A program made the position numbers and the translations under genes. Positions 56,256 through 64,000 of a stretch of 64,000 nt of DNA are shown here, piece after piece; position 1 is the first letter of the stretch, and each line of letters begins with the position of its first letter. The notes below the pieces were generated by a model that worked only from the letters and a program-made list of their open reading frames with translations, made no database searches and was not told the DNA's origin. Origin of the DNA: Dermatophilaceae bacterium (GTDB taxonomy: Bacteria; Actinomycetota; Actinomycetes; Actinomycetales; Dermatophilaceae); contig JACMPC010000135.1 of NCBI GenBank assembly GCA_014377705.1, positions 1-64,000 of the forward strand. Direction: 5' to 3'.

Positions 56256-57089
56256 TCACCCGAGGTGATGATCGGCCACGCGGGCAGCTGCGGCAACGAC
56301 GATCGCACAGGCCAGACCGATGGACCCGAGCGAGATCATGGCCAGCCACAGGTCAGGCAGACCCGGTGGTGGACGGGCTCCCCACCACACCAGGACCAGG
56401 CTGACCGTCCAGGCCCCGATAAGGCCTCCCACCAGAGTCAAGGTGCTGCTCGCAGGAATGAGGGGGCGACGCCTGACCAGCCCGGCGACCAGGAGCCCGA
56501 GAGCTGCCCACACCATGCACAGGAAGACTGCGGCAACGACGTCCGAGGGCCGGTGCCACCTGCCGAGAACCAGCGCCAACCCGACCAGGGTGGCGGCTGC
56601 GGACACCCCGATCGCCACCATCGAGCGCCAGGCTGATGGAGCGACGACGACCGCCGCGAGCGCGAGCGAGAACGCGACCGTCATGTGCTGGCTCGGCAGC
56701 CCGTTCGTTCCCGGGCTCACCCCGGGACGGGTGAAAACGTCGTGCTGAAGGACCTGCGCGGTGACGTTGGCTCCCGTGACCACGGTCCCAGCGCCCAGCC
56801 AGAGGCCCAGCCTGGGTCGCACCAGGGCCGGCAACGCGCAGGCCAGCGCCAGCAGAAGAATCGACCAGCGCGCCGAGCCTCTCAGGTCCGAATGAAGCTG
56901 ACGGTGCGCAAGCGTGGTGCTGCTGACTGCGTCCAGCAGTTTCGCGTCCAGGCCAACCCCGGACGAGGTGCGCAGTGCCACGTAGGACGTCGCGGCCAGC
57001 CCCAGCAGGGCAAGCACTGCCAACACGCTGACGGCGGCCAGGAAGGGCCTCCACGGGGCTCGCGCGGGGTGCTTACCTCCTTCAACCAT
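56256..57089 (-). CDS. PAP2-family membrane phosphatase (copy 1)
   Basis: A ~277-residue membrane phosphatase with six to seven helices. Motif 2 is GLPSQHMTVAFS, where the usual PSGH has Gln for Gly, and motif 3 is GRWHRPSDVVAA, with the catalytic His and Asp spacing (H-x3-D) intact. The family dephosphorylates lipid phosphates such as undecaprenyl pyrophosphate. ATG 57089 (MVEGGKHP) is used; a Shine-Dalgarno-like AAGGAGG lies just inside the coding start without a following start codon. It shares long identical stretches with the next gene, for example SAWRS and VISLGSIGLACA, so they are tandem duplicates. Confidence 0.83.
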   Translation of the reverse strand: MVEGGKHPARAPWRPFLAAVSVLAVLALLGLAATSYVALRTSSGVGLDAKLLDAVSSTTLAHRQLHSDLRGSARWSILLLALACALPALVRPRLGLWLGAGTVVTGANVTAQVLQHDVFTRPGVSPGTNGLPSQHMTVAFSLALAAVVVAPSAWRSMVAIGVSAAATLVGLALVLGRWHRPSDVVAAVFLCMVWAALGLLVAGLVRRRPLIPASSTLTLVGGLIGAWTVSLVLVWWGARPPPGLPDLWLAMISLGSIGLACAIVVAAAARVADHHLG

Positions 57090-57323
57090 GGCTTCGGTCA
57101 CCACCCTCAACAGTCCCCCTCAACCACGTCGGTCCCCCGGCGATGACTCGGTCCGCCAGGGATGGCCTTGTCTATCATCGCTGGCGACTGATCTCGCAGC
57201 GAAGCCGCGCCATCGACGCGGGGAGATGGTGATGGTCTGGTCCGCCATCCCATGCAGGGTCGCCAATGACCCGAGAGCGGTCACGAGCAGCGTCACCCCC
57301 GCCAGACCGCTGTCGTTCCCCTC

Positions 57324-58175
57324 TCACCCGAGGTAGCGGTCGGCGACGTGGGCGACCACGCCAACACAGGCCGCGCAGGCCAGGCCGATGGACCCGAGCG
57401 AGATGACGCCCAGCCCGAGGTCGCGCAGACCGGGCTCCGGCCGTACCCCCCAGGATGCCAGCAGCGCGCCGACCACCGAGGCGCCGACGAGCGCCGCGAG
57501 GTGGAGGGAGCCTGTCGCCACGTTGGTGGGGGGACGGCGTCGCGCGAGCGCCGCGACCAGCAGCCCGGCCGCCGCCCACAGGCCGCACACAAAGGTCGCC
57601 GCGATGACGTGCGAGGGGTGATGCCACCTGCCCAAGACCGTCGCCACACCTACCAGGACCGCAGTCGCAGTCACGCCAACCGCCACTGTCGAGCGCCAGG
57701 CCGATGGGGCGACGATCACCGCCGCCAGTGCTATCGAGAGGGCGACCGTCGCATGTCCGCTCGGCAGGCCGTTCGGTGAACTGGCCAGATCGAAAGAAGC
57801 GAACACGTCATACTTGAGAATCTGGGTAGAGAGGTTCGCACCCCCGATGACAACCAGGGCACCCAGCGCGAGATCGAAGCGCCAGCGCAGCGCAGCAAGC
57901 GTCACGCAGGCCGCCAGCGACAGGGCAACCGAGCCGACCGACACCAGGCTCAATCCACCGTACAGGCGGCTCAGGGTCAGTGCGGGGCTGCTGAGGGCAT
58001 CCAGCGCCGCACTGTCGAGGCGTATCCCCCGGGAAGTGCGTAAGGCCACGTAAGCCGTCGCGGCCAGTCCCAGAATGCCCACGATGGCGAGCGTGCTCAC
58101 GGCCGTCAGGAAGGGCCTCCATGTCGCTTGAGCAGAGCCCGCACGTCCGTCAGCCGAGATGGCGTCGATGACCAA
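57324..58175 (-). CDS. PAP2-family membrane phosphatase (copy 2)
   Basis: A ~283-residue paralogue of the preceding gene. Motif 2 is a standard GLPSGHATVALS, but motif 3 reads GRWHHPSHVIAA: the Asp of H-x3-D is replaced by His. The copies therefore differ at opposite motifs. The start is uncertain; TTG 58175 gives the same length as copy 1 and is used here, while the open frame reaches 58316 with Trp/Cys-rich residues unlike its paralogue. No good ribosome site is seen. The gap between the two genes is 234 bp. Confidence 0.78.
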   Translation of the reverse strand: MVIDAISADGRAGSAQATWRPFLTAVSTLAIVGILGLAATAYVALRTSRGIRLDSAALDALSSPALTLSRLYGGLSLVSVGSVALSLAACVTLAALRWRFDLALGALVVIGGANLSTQILKYDVFASFDLASSPNGLPSGHATVALSIALAAVIVAPSAWRSTVAVGVTATAVLVGVATVLGRWHHPSHVIAATFVCGLWAAAGLLVAALARRRPPTNVATGSLHLAALVGASVVGALLASWGVRPEPGLRDLGLGVISLGSIGLACAACVGVVAHVADRYLG

Positions 58176-58298
58176 CCCCCCAGTTCCCCACCCCTGGCGC
58201 GTCAGCCCGGGGCGTTGGTGGTCTCCATCATCCCTCAAGCTCGAGCCTTTGCCAGTTCTACACCAGGCCGGCCAGCACTGCGCCGAGGCAACCGATAC

Positions 58299-58440
58299 CT
58301 CGCAGTCAGCCCGCACTCAACGTCGCAGTCAAAGTCGCAGTCAGCGCGCCCGCCAACGTCGCAGTCAGCACGCCGCCAACGTCGCAGTCAGGCCGCCGCC
58401 AACGTCGCAGTCGGCGCGCAGTCAAGCGTCTCGGTCAGCG
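58299..58440. repeat. Tandem repeats with AACGTCGCAGTCA core
   Basis: At least six copies of a GTCGCAGTCA core recur here. The spacing is 10-12 bp in the first part, then about 22-24 bp where CCGCCAACGTCGCAGTCAG units alternate. The array ends inside the last codons of the DUF559 gene on the minus strand (stop at 58435), so it lies immediately 3' of that gene. Confidence 0.8.
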
Positions 58441-59349
58441 TCGCTGGAATGCGTCACCGATGAGCCTCGCGACCGACGCCGGGTCATGAAGGTCCCGCCA
58501 GGTAAGCCGGACCACCTGATATCCGATCGATCTCAGCGCATCCTCCCGGCGCTTCTCCCGGAACAACGCGTCTCTGCCGTCGGCTCCTTCGTACTTGACC
58601 CGGCCGTCAAACTCAACGATCACTCGCTGCTCGCGAAAGAGGAAGTCGACGCGACCCACGAGGTCTCCGCGACCGTCGCGAATCTCTGCCTGAAGCTCAG
58701 GAGCCGGCAGTGCCAGCCCTGCGAACACCAGTCGCGACCAGGACTCGCCCGGAGACTCTGACCTGCCGTCCGCCATCTCGACTACGCGCGCCGACTGTCT
58801 TGCATGACCCGGCGAGGCCAGGGCGCCGGCCAGGTTCCCGGCGGTCACCAGGCCACGGGCCAGTGCCGCATCGGCGGCAATGAGGCCGGCTCGCAGTCCG
58901 TTGCAGGACGCCGTCTGGACAACGGCCAACGCTGGACGCACGACCAGCACGCCGCCGCGCACCGCGGTATCAGAAGCCAAGACGGCTGCATGCACGTGCA
59001 GCCGCCGGTCCCGACGAGACTTGCCCCGCCCAACCTGGCTGACGTGGACGGGACCGAGGTCGGTGGTGACCACGGGCAGGCCCAGAGTCGCCACGGCGGA
59101 CAGATGGCTGACGGCGTAGGACCGCCCCAGCGAGCGGGCCACCGCCCGAGCCTCGAAGAGGTGCCGGGTGACCGTGTCGCACTCCCGGTGCCGACTGCCT
59201 TCGACGAAGGCACCCGCCCGAACCCGGACCAGATCGCCAGCCCGGACGAGGGCCGTCACCCCGTGCCGGCCGTAGCCGCAGTCGGACAGGTCACTGGTGA
59301 GCACGACCCCGTAGAGAGCAACGAGACGCAGGCGCAATAGCTCGTTCAC
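58435..59349 (-). CDS. AbiEi-type antitoxin domain fused to DUF559 (Vsr-like) nuclease domain
   Basis: A 304-residue protein. The N-terminal part (RLRLVALYGVVLTSDL then VTALVRAGDLVRVRAGAFV) is the winged-helix domain of AbiEi family antitoxins. A middle region with SHLSAVATLGLPV follows. The C-terminal domain GRVDFLFREQRVIVEFDGRV resembles DUF559/very-short-patch-repair endonucleases with Asp and Glu metal ligands. This two-part architecture is frequent in Actinobacteria, usually without an adjacent AbiEii toxin; none is seen here. Its function may be DNA processing or defence. Confidence 0.82.
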   Translation of the reverse strand: MNELLRLRLVALYGVVLTSDLSDCGYGRHGVTALVRAGDLVRVRAGAFVEGSRHRECDTVTRHLFEARAVARSLGRSYAVSHLSAVATLGLPVVTTDLGPVHVSQVGRGKSRRDRRLHVHAAVLASDTAVRGGVLVVRPALAVVQTASCNGLRAGLIAADAALARGLVTAGNLAGALASPGHARQSARVVEMADGRSESPGESWSRLVFAGLALPAPELQAEIRDGRGDLVGRVDFLFREQRVIVEFDGRVKYEGADGRDALFREKRREDALRSIGYQVVRLTWRDLHDPASVARLIGDAFQRR

Positions 59350-59518
59350 CCGACCAGCCTCGCCGGATCAGCGGGGCTGTGACACGCGATAGCCTCACGC
59401 TGTGGACAACGGGACCCGACCCGACACCCCTGTGCACAGCAGACTCCGAGCGCCCCACGGATTCCGTAACGCCCCGGTTCCCGCGCACCCGTGCCGAGCC
59501 CCCCCGATTTCCGAGCGA

Positions 59519-59577
59519 CCCACACCACGACGCGCACCTGCTCCGGGTAACCCACGCCACGACGCGCACCTGCTCCG
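59519..59577. repeat. Direct repeat, two 27-bp copies with 32-bp period
   Basis: The 27-bp element starting CCCACACCACGACGCG at 59519 recurs at 59551 with one mismatch and the shared ending CACCTGCTCCGG. Only two copies and a 5-bp spacer are present, so it is not a CRISPR array. Confidence 0.75.
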
Positions 59578-59744
59578 GCGACCCGAACGACCGTCCGCAC
59601 CCCCGGTCAGGGCGCCCAGACTCCGCCCGACCCTCGGGATGCCGCAGTTGCCTACGGGATCCCGTTGGCTTGGCGGAATCTCGTGGCCGACCGGTCAGAG
59701 TCGGGGAATGTCGTGGCCGGCGGAGTTGCGGCTGGCCGGGACGT

Positions 59745-59830
59745 GGTTGGCCGGGGTTGTGATTGGCCGGGGTTGTGATTGGCCGGGGTTGTGATTGGCC
59801 GGGGTTGTGGCCGGCGGGTTGTGGCCGGGT
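59745..59830. repeat. Tandem 16-bp repeats (GATTGGCCGGGGTTGT)
   Basis: Four units of GATTGGCCGGGGTTGT (59745, 59761, 59777, 59793; the first with GG for GA) are followed by degenerate GGCCGGCGGGTTGT copies up to about 59830. They end 16 bp from the guaA stop codon. Non-coding. Confidence 0.88.
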
Positions 59831-59846
59831 GGGTCAGGGTTGCGGG

Positions 59847-61517
59847 TTACTCCCACTCGATGGTGCCCGGGGGCTTGCTCGTCACGTCGAGGACCACCCG
59901 GTTGACCTCGGGCACCTCGTTGGTGATCCGGGTCGAGATCCTGGCCAGCACGTCGTAGGGCACCCTGGTCCAGTCGGCGGTCATCGCGTCCTCGGAGGAG
60001 ACCGGGCGCAGCACGATCGGGTGCCCGTAGGTGCGGCCATCACCTTGGACACCAACGGATCTCACGTCCGCCAGCAGGACCACCGGGCACTGCCAGATGT
60101 CGCGGTCGAGGCCGGCGGAGGTCAGCTCCTCGCGGGAGATCGCGTCCGCCGCGCGCAGGATGGAGAGCCGCTGCGCCGTCACCGCACCGACGATCCGGAT
60201 GGCCAGGCCGGGGCCTGGGAACGGCTGACGCCAGACGATCGCCTCGGGCACGCCGAGCTCGAGACCGACCTGGCGGACCTCGTCCTTGAACAGCATGCGC
60301 AACGGCTCGATCAGCTTGAACTGCAGGTCATCCGGCAGCCCGCCCACGTTGTGGTGCGACTTGATGTTGGCAGTGCCGGAGCCACCGCCGGACTCCACCA
60401 CATCCGGATAGAGCGTGCCCTGAACGAGCCACTCGACCGGATGACGGGCGGCATCGGTCGACCCAGCGCCAGACCCAGCACGAGTTCCGTCGGATTGCCC
60501 AGTAGAGGTCCGGGCACCAGACCCCGCAGCCGTGCTATCCGCTGGTCTCACCAGGTCGCGGGCCGCCTGCTCGAAGCAGCGGATGAACTCCCGGCCGATG
60601 ATCTTGCGCTTCTGCTCAGGGTCTGAGACCCCGGCCAGCGCGTTCAGGAACTGCTCCCGGGCATCGACGACGACCAGCGAGACCCCGGTGGCGGCGACGA
60701 ACTCCTGCTCGACCTGCTCGGCCTCCCCGGAGCGCAGCAGCCCGTGGTCGACGAACACACAGGTCAGCTGGTCGCCGACGGCGCGCTGCACCAGGGCTGC
60801 GGCAACCGAGGAGTCGACCCCGCCGGAGAGCGCGCACAGCACCCGGCTCGAGCCGATCTGGGCACGGACCGCGGCCACCTGGTCCTCGACGACGTTGGAC
60901 GCCGTCCAGTCCGCGGCCAGACCGGCCCCGTGGATGAGGAAGTTCTCCAGCACCCGCTGGCCGTAGGTGGTGTGCAGGACCTCGGGGTGCCACTGCACGC
61001 CATACAGCCGGCGCTCGTCGTCCTCGAAGGCGGCGACCGGCGCACCCGCGCTGGAGGCGGTGACCTTCATCCCGGCCGGCGCCGCGGTGACCGAGTCGCC
61101 GTGGGACATCCAGACCGACTGCTCGGCGACCTGACCGTTGAAGAGCGTCGAGGTGAGGTCGAGGACCGTCGCCTGGGTCGAGCCGTACTCGCCGAGTCCG
61201 GTGTGCGCCACCGTCCCGCCGAGGGCCTGGACCATCGCCTGGAACCCGTAGCACATGCCGAACACCGGGACCCCCGCCGTGAGCAGCGCGACATCCAGAG
61301 AGGGCGCACCCTCGGCGTAGACCGACGACGGCCCGCCGGACAGGACGATCGCGGCCGGGTTCTTCGCCAGCATGGCCGCGACCGGCATCGTGTGCGGCAC
61401 GACCTCGCTGTAGACGTTGGCCTCGCGCACCCGGCGGGCGATCAGCTGGGCATACTGCGCCCCGAAGTCGACGACGAGCACGGGCCGGGCGGACAGTTCA
61501 GGAAGGGCTTCAGTCAC
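59847..61517 (-). CDS. guaA: GMP synthase (glutamine-hydrolysing)
   Basis: A 556-residue enzyme converting XMP to GMP with glutamine. The class I glutaminase domain has Cys89 in [10 protein letters not shown] and His177 in [10 protein letters not shown]. The synthetase domain has the PP-loop SGGVDSS (231-237) and [13 protein letters not shown], and the C-terminus is [10 protein letters not shown]. Residues 323-360 are a Ser/Thr/Gly/Ala-rich insertion (for example [18 protein letters not shown]) where most GuaA proteins have a short loop. The remainder is intact. The gene overlaps the DUF3817 gene by 8 bp. Confidence 0.95.
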   Translation of the reverse strand: MTEALPELSARPVLVVDFGAQYAQLIARRVREANVYSEVVPHTMPVAAMLAKNPAAIVLSGGPSSVYAEGAPSLDVALLTAGVPVFGMCYGFQAMVQALGGTVAHTGLGEYGSTQATVLDLTSTLFNGQVAEQSVWMSHGDSVTAAPAGMKVTASSAGAPVAAFEDDERRLYGVQWHPEVLHTTYGQRVLENFLIHGAGLAADWTASNVVEDQVAAVRAQIGSSRVLCALSGGVDSSVAAALVQRAVGDQLTCVFVDHGLLRSGEAEQVEQEFVAATGVSLVVVDAREQFLNALAGVSDPEQKRKIIGREFIRCFEQAARDLVRPADSTAAGSGARTSTGQSDGTRAGSGAGSTDAARHPVEWLVQGTLYPDVVESGGGSGTANIKSHHNVGGLPDDLQFKLIEPLRMLFKDEVRQVGLELGVPEAIVWRQPFPGPGLAIRIVGAVTAQRLSILRAADAISREELTSAGLDRDIWQCPVVLLADVRSVGVQGDGRTYGHPIVLRPVSSEDAMTADWTRVPYDVLARISTRITNEVPEVNRVVLDVTSKPPGTIEWE

Positions 61518-61881
61518 CGGGTAAGGCTACCGGTGCATCTTGGGCATCAATCTGGGCCTCGACCTCGCGCACGACCCTGCGTTCGACGATGAAGGGCAGC
61601 ACCGGGACAAATCCGGACATCATGATCAGGACCATCCGCGGCAGGCTCCAACCCACCTTGAAACCGAGGTTGGCGATCGAGACGACGTAGCCGAAGTAGA
61701 TGGCGCCGTGAATCGGGCTCCATACCGCGGAGGCCCCGCCCTTGCCGAACCCTCCGTTGATCACGATGATCCCGATGAGCACGAACAAGGCGCATCCCGC
61801 CGTGATCGCCATGACCTTGAACAACCCGAGGGCCTTTCGTGCCGCGACCACATCGCGTATCGGGCGCAACTGCTCAGACAT
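61510..61881 (-). CDS. DUF3817 membrane protein
   Basis: A 123-residue protein with three to four hydrophobic segments. It contains [33 protein letters not shown] and [12 protein letters not shown], the signature of DUF3817, a family usually found beside guaA in Actinobacteria. It overlaps guaA and the SURF1 gene by 8 bp each, so the three are probably co-translated. The function is unknown. Confidence 0.88.
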   Translation of the reverse strand: MSEQLRPIRDVVAARKALGLFKVMAITAGCALFVLIGIIVINGGFGKGGASAVWSPIHGAIYFGYVVSIANLGFKVGWSLPRMVLIMMSGFVPVLPFIVERRVVREVEAQIDAQDAPVALPGD

Positions 61882-62671
61882 TCGTTACCTTTCGTGATTC
61901 ACCGACGGGAGCCATGGCCTTGTCCAGGTAGTGGCTGTCGGCGTAGTCGTCTCGCACCATCCTCCACCACATGTACCCGGCGAAGAGCGCGAAGACCCAC
62001 CACTGCAGCGCGTATGCCGCGTTGCGCCAGGAGAGCCCGCTGTTGACCAGGGCCGGTGGAGGCACCCGCCGCATCGCCGGGGCCGCGGCTGACGTCACGT
62101 CCGGCTGCTCGGCGGTGGCGAAGACGAAGGCGTTGTACAGGCTGCCCGGCCAGCGGTTGACCAGAGCCGAAAGGTCCAGGACTGCCAGCTGTCCGTCCAG
62201 CAGCCTGGGTCCGTCGTGCACGGTGGTCTGCGACTCACCCAGCGCCAGGGTCCCGGACACGGTGACCCGGGCGGCCGGCCGGGGCGGGAGCGCCTGCTTC
62301 GGATCCGTCACGAACCCCCGCACCACGGCGATCCGCGCTCCGGTGGCCTGCACCACCAGCGGCGTCACGACCCAGTAGCCGGCCTGGCCGCGCAGCCGGC
62401 GCGGGGTCACCAGGACCTGCGCGGGCCCGTCATACCGGCCCGTCGCGGTGATCCGGCGTCCGGTGCCGTCCAGGGGAAACGGACCTTGGGGAGTCAGCAC
62501 AGCCGCGAGGTCGACGACCGGACGCAGGGGCGCGGAACGCACCTGCTCGGCGGTTCCCTTGTCGCGGGCCACGTTGAGCTGCCAGAGGCCGAGCATGCCG
62601 AAGGTGAGCATCACCAGGACCACGATCGCCAGCAGCCCCAGCCATCGAGGCTTCAACGCGGTCCGCAGCAC
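61874..62671 (-). CDS. SURF1 family protein (cytochrome c oxidase assembly)
   Basis: A 265-residue membrane protein with the SURF1 topology: an N-terminal helix (LAIVVLVMLTFGMLGLWQLN), an extracytoplasmic domain containing the YWVVTPLVV and VVRGFV segments, and a C-terminal helix ending WWRMVRDDY. SURF1 helps assemble cytochrome aa3 oxidase. It starts at 62671, is followed by the DUF3817 gene with an 8-bp overlap, and lies 9 bp after the beta-propeller gene. Confidence 0.9.
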   Translation of the reverse strand: MLRTALKPRWLGLLAIVVLVMLTFGMLGLWQLNVARDKGTAEQVRSAPLRPVVDLAAVLTPQGPFPLDGTGRRITATGRYDGPAQVLVTPRRLRGQAGYWVVTPLVVQATGARIAVVRGFVTDPKQALPPRPAARVTVSGTLALGESQTTVHDGPRLLDGQLAVLDLSALVNRWPGSLYNAFVFATAEQPDVTSAAAPAMRRVPPPALVNSGLSWRNAAYALQWWVFALFAGYMWWRMVRDDYADSHYLDKAMAPVGESRKVTNV

Positions 62672-62680
62672 CAGCCAAGG

Positions 62681-63982
62681 CTAATTCACCGGAGCCGCCG
62701 CCGCATCCGGCTGGGGCTTCACTGCCTTGTTGTCGTCGAAGACCATGATGCTGCCGCCGTAGCAGGCGACCCAGACCGAACCTGTCGTCGGCTCGTAGGC
62801 GATGCCGATCGGGTGGAGGTCGGTGGCCGACCTCTCCATCTGCCTCAGGTCCGACGTGCGCAGCTTGGACACTGTCGACGACTCGTAGTTGACGACGTAG
62901 ACGGCCCTGCCGTCGCTGGAGATCGCCAGCGAGCGGGGCTGCTCACCGGTGGAGACCGACGTGAGCACGCGGCCGGTCCTGGCATCGACCTTGCTCACGG
63001 TGCTAGAGCTGTTGTTGGTGACGTAGAGGTACTTGCCGGCCGGGGAGATCACGATGTGGCGGGGGCCGTTGCCGGTCCGGGCGAAGGTCGAGACCTTCCT
63101 GGAGGCCAGGTCGACCCTGGCGATCCGCTGGCTGCCCATCACCGCGACGAAGGCGGTCCTGCTGTCCGGGGTGATCGCGATGCCCCTCGGGTAGGCGCCG
63201 CCGACCGGGATGGTGGCCACCAGCCTGGCCGACCTGATGTCGACCACCGACATGGTCCACGAGCACCAGTTGGTCACCAGCACTGTGGAGTCGTCGGGAG
63301 TCACGGCCACGTACTTCGGGACCGCGCCGACCTCGATGACCTGGTCGATCTCGAGCGTCGTGGTGTCGATCCGGTAGAGGAAGCTCTTGTCGGGGGCCGA
63401 CTCGGGGCTGCAGGAGTCGAGTCCCTCCGGTCCGAACCCCTTCCCGTACATAGAGTAGTTGGAGACGTAGAGATGTTTGCCGTTATGGGTGAAGGCGGCC
63501 TCCACCGGCGAGCCCCTGGAAGTGCCAGGGTGGCCCCCGATCCCGAACTTCGAGAGATCGACAGAGTCGTCGATGGACTTCTTGAGCTTCCCGTCGGGGG
63601 TGAAGACCGAGATCGTGTGCGTGTACATCATGTTCTGCGCCGTGACCATGCCGAACGGAGAGGCCACGACGGACTTCGGGCTCAGCTGCCCGGTGATCCG
63701 CTCGCGCCGGACGAACGCGGTCTGGTCGGCCGGCAGCAGGACGGCCTGGGTCAGGCCAGTGGTCGTCGCCGTCTTGGCCCGCGAAGCCTCAGCCTTTGCC
63801 GTCTCAGCCTTCGAGGCCGCGGCCTTCGATGTCTCAGCCCTGGTGCTGGCCGTGACGACGGCAGGGCTCGTCGAGTCCCTGGCGATGGAGTTCTGGGTGA
63901 CCAGGGTTGCGACCGCCAGCGCGGTGATGGCGACACCGACGACAACGCGCCGTCGACGAACAAAGGGTCCGGTGCGGATCAT
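62681..63982 (-). CDS. YVTN-type seven-bladed beta-propeller protein, membrane anchored
   Basis: A 433-residue exported protein. After a basic start a signal-anchor helix lies at about 12-30, followed by an Ala/Lys/Glu repeat region (ETSKAAASKAETAKAE) that is likely helical. The rest is a beta-propeller of YVTN/YncE-like blades with recurring G-P-x-I-x-I-SPAGKYLYVTNN and DSRTAFVAV patterns. Two cysteines in LVTNWCSWTMSV and VACYGG could pair. The ATG at 63982 lies nine bases after GGAGGG. Such propellers bind ligands or proteins outside the cell; function unknown. Confidence 0.85.
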   Translation of the reverse strand: MIRTGPFVRRRRVVVGVAITALAVATLVTQNSIARDSTSPAVVTASTRAETSKAAASKAETAKAEASRAKTATTTGLTQAVLLPADQTAFVRRERITGQLSPKSVVASPFGMVTAQNMMYTHTISVFTPDGKLKKSIDDSVDLSKFGIGGHPGTSRGSPVEAAFTHNGKHLYVSNYSMYGKGFGPEGLDSCSPESAPDKSFLYRIDTTTLEIDQVIEVGAVPKYVAVTPDDSTVLVTNWCSWTMSVVDIRSARLVATIPVGGAYPRGIAITPDSRTAFVAVMGSQRIARVDLASRKVSTFARTGNGPRHIVISPAGKYLYVTNNSSSTVSKVDARTGRVLTSVSTGEQPRSLAISSDGRAVYVVNYESSTVSKLRTSDLRQMERSATDLHPIGIAYEPTTGSVWVACYGGSIMVFDDNKAVKPQPDAAAAPVN

Positions 63983-64000
63983 CGTGGTGTGCCCTCCGTG

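Larger units (their letters stand above)
59350..59846. other. 497-bp intergenic region rich in short repeats
   Basis: Between the DUF559 gene start and the guaA stop I find no convincing gene. The open frames here are Pro/Arg-rich and of biased composition. The region contains a 27-bp direct repeat (two copies) and a block of 16-bp tandem repeats adjoining guaA. The promoter of the DUF559 gene should lie near 59350-59400. Confidence 0.6.

Noticed and set aside
58435-59349. AbiE toxin-antitoxin phage-defence system
   Set aside because: Only the AbiEi-like domain is present, fused to a nuclease domain. No AbiEii nucleotidyltransferase toxin gene lies nearby.
59519-59577. CRISPR-like repeat pair
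   Set aside because: There are only two copies with a 5-bp spacer and no cas genes.
59402-59794. Open frame in the guaA/DUF559 gap as a gene
   Set aside because: It is Pro/Arg-rich, overlaps two repeat arrays, and has no ribosome site or domain.

Overview
This 64 kb window is a piece of chromosome from a very GC-rich Gram-positive actinobacterium. I place it in the Micrococcales, probably near Intrasporangiaceae/Dermatophilaceae. The evidence is gene content and order (folD-DUF3017 next to mdh/icd, purH-purN-DUF6350, sucC-sucD, pcrA, guaA-DUF3817-SURF1, MurT/GatD), frequent GTG/TTG starts and 4-bp stop/start overlaps. This placement is inference; no rRNA gene is present. I found no tRNA, rRNA, insertion sequence, prophage or CRISPR array.

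Layout. 1-5.7 kb: end of a DUF4129 gene, then DUF4350, MoxR ATPase and DUF58, facing SpoIIM and RDD membrane proteins. 5.8-14.2 kb: one minus-strand nucleoside-salvage operon (BMP lipoprotein, ABC ATPase, two permeases, cytidine deaminase, thymidine phosphorylase, cupin, adenosine deaminase). 14.3-22.9 kb: M20 amidohydrolase overlapping the large subunit of a two-subunit methylmalonyl-CoA mutase, mannose-1-phosphate guanylyltransferase, D,D-carboxypeptidase, YihY, 2'-5' RNA ligase-like protein, trpS and a secreted CAP protein. 23-38.7 kb: central metabolism (divergent icd/mdh, folD, purH/purN, sucD/sucC, and the small B12-binding mutase subunit), interrupted by a receptor Ser/Thr kinase and by a secreted M4 metalloprotease divergent from a small lipoprotein. 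38.8-44.6 kb: lipase, M23 peptidase, pcrA, a DUF2231 gene broken by one stop codon, and a GNAT. 44.7-54 kb: two PIG-L deacetylases, DedA, a PspC-type two-component system facing a PspC/LiaF-like operon, NUDIX, a GT4 glycosyltransferase and a flippase-like membrane protein. 54-64 kb: gatD/murT, two tandem PAP2 phosphatases, an AbiEi-DUF559 protein, guaA, DUF3817, SURF1 and a YVTN beta-propeller protein.

How the parts connect. The two mutase subunits lie 21 kb apart, and the small one sits beside succinyl-CoA synthetase, which uses the mutase product. The icd/mdh divergent promoter carries an 18-bp near-palindrome. The transporter operon would import and degrade nucleosides. MurT/GatD, the carboxypeptidase, M23, CAP, PAP2 and PspC genes together give a strong cell-envelope theme.

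The most unusual points are: an in-frame AGGAGG-N6-ATC signal upstream of the ABC ATPase; the M4 protease/lipoprotein pair with back-to-back TTGACA boxes; methylmalonyl-type active-site residues in the split mutase; a MurT without the zinc-ribbon cysteines; a low-complexity insert in GuaA; the amber codon in DUF2231; three 11-bp-phased repeats in the PspC divergent promoter; and a series of unrelated short tandem repeats placed just 3' of genes.
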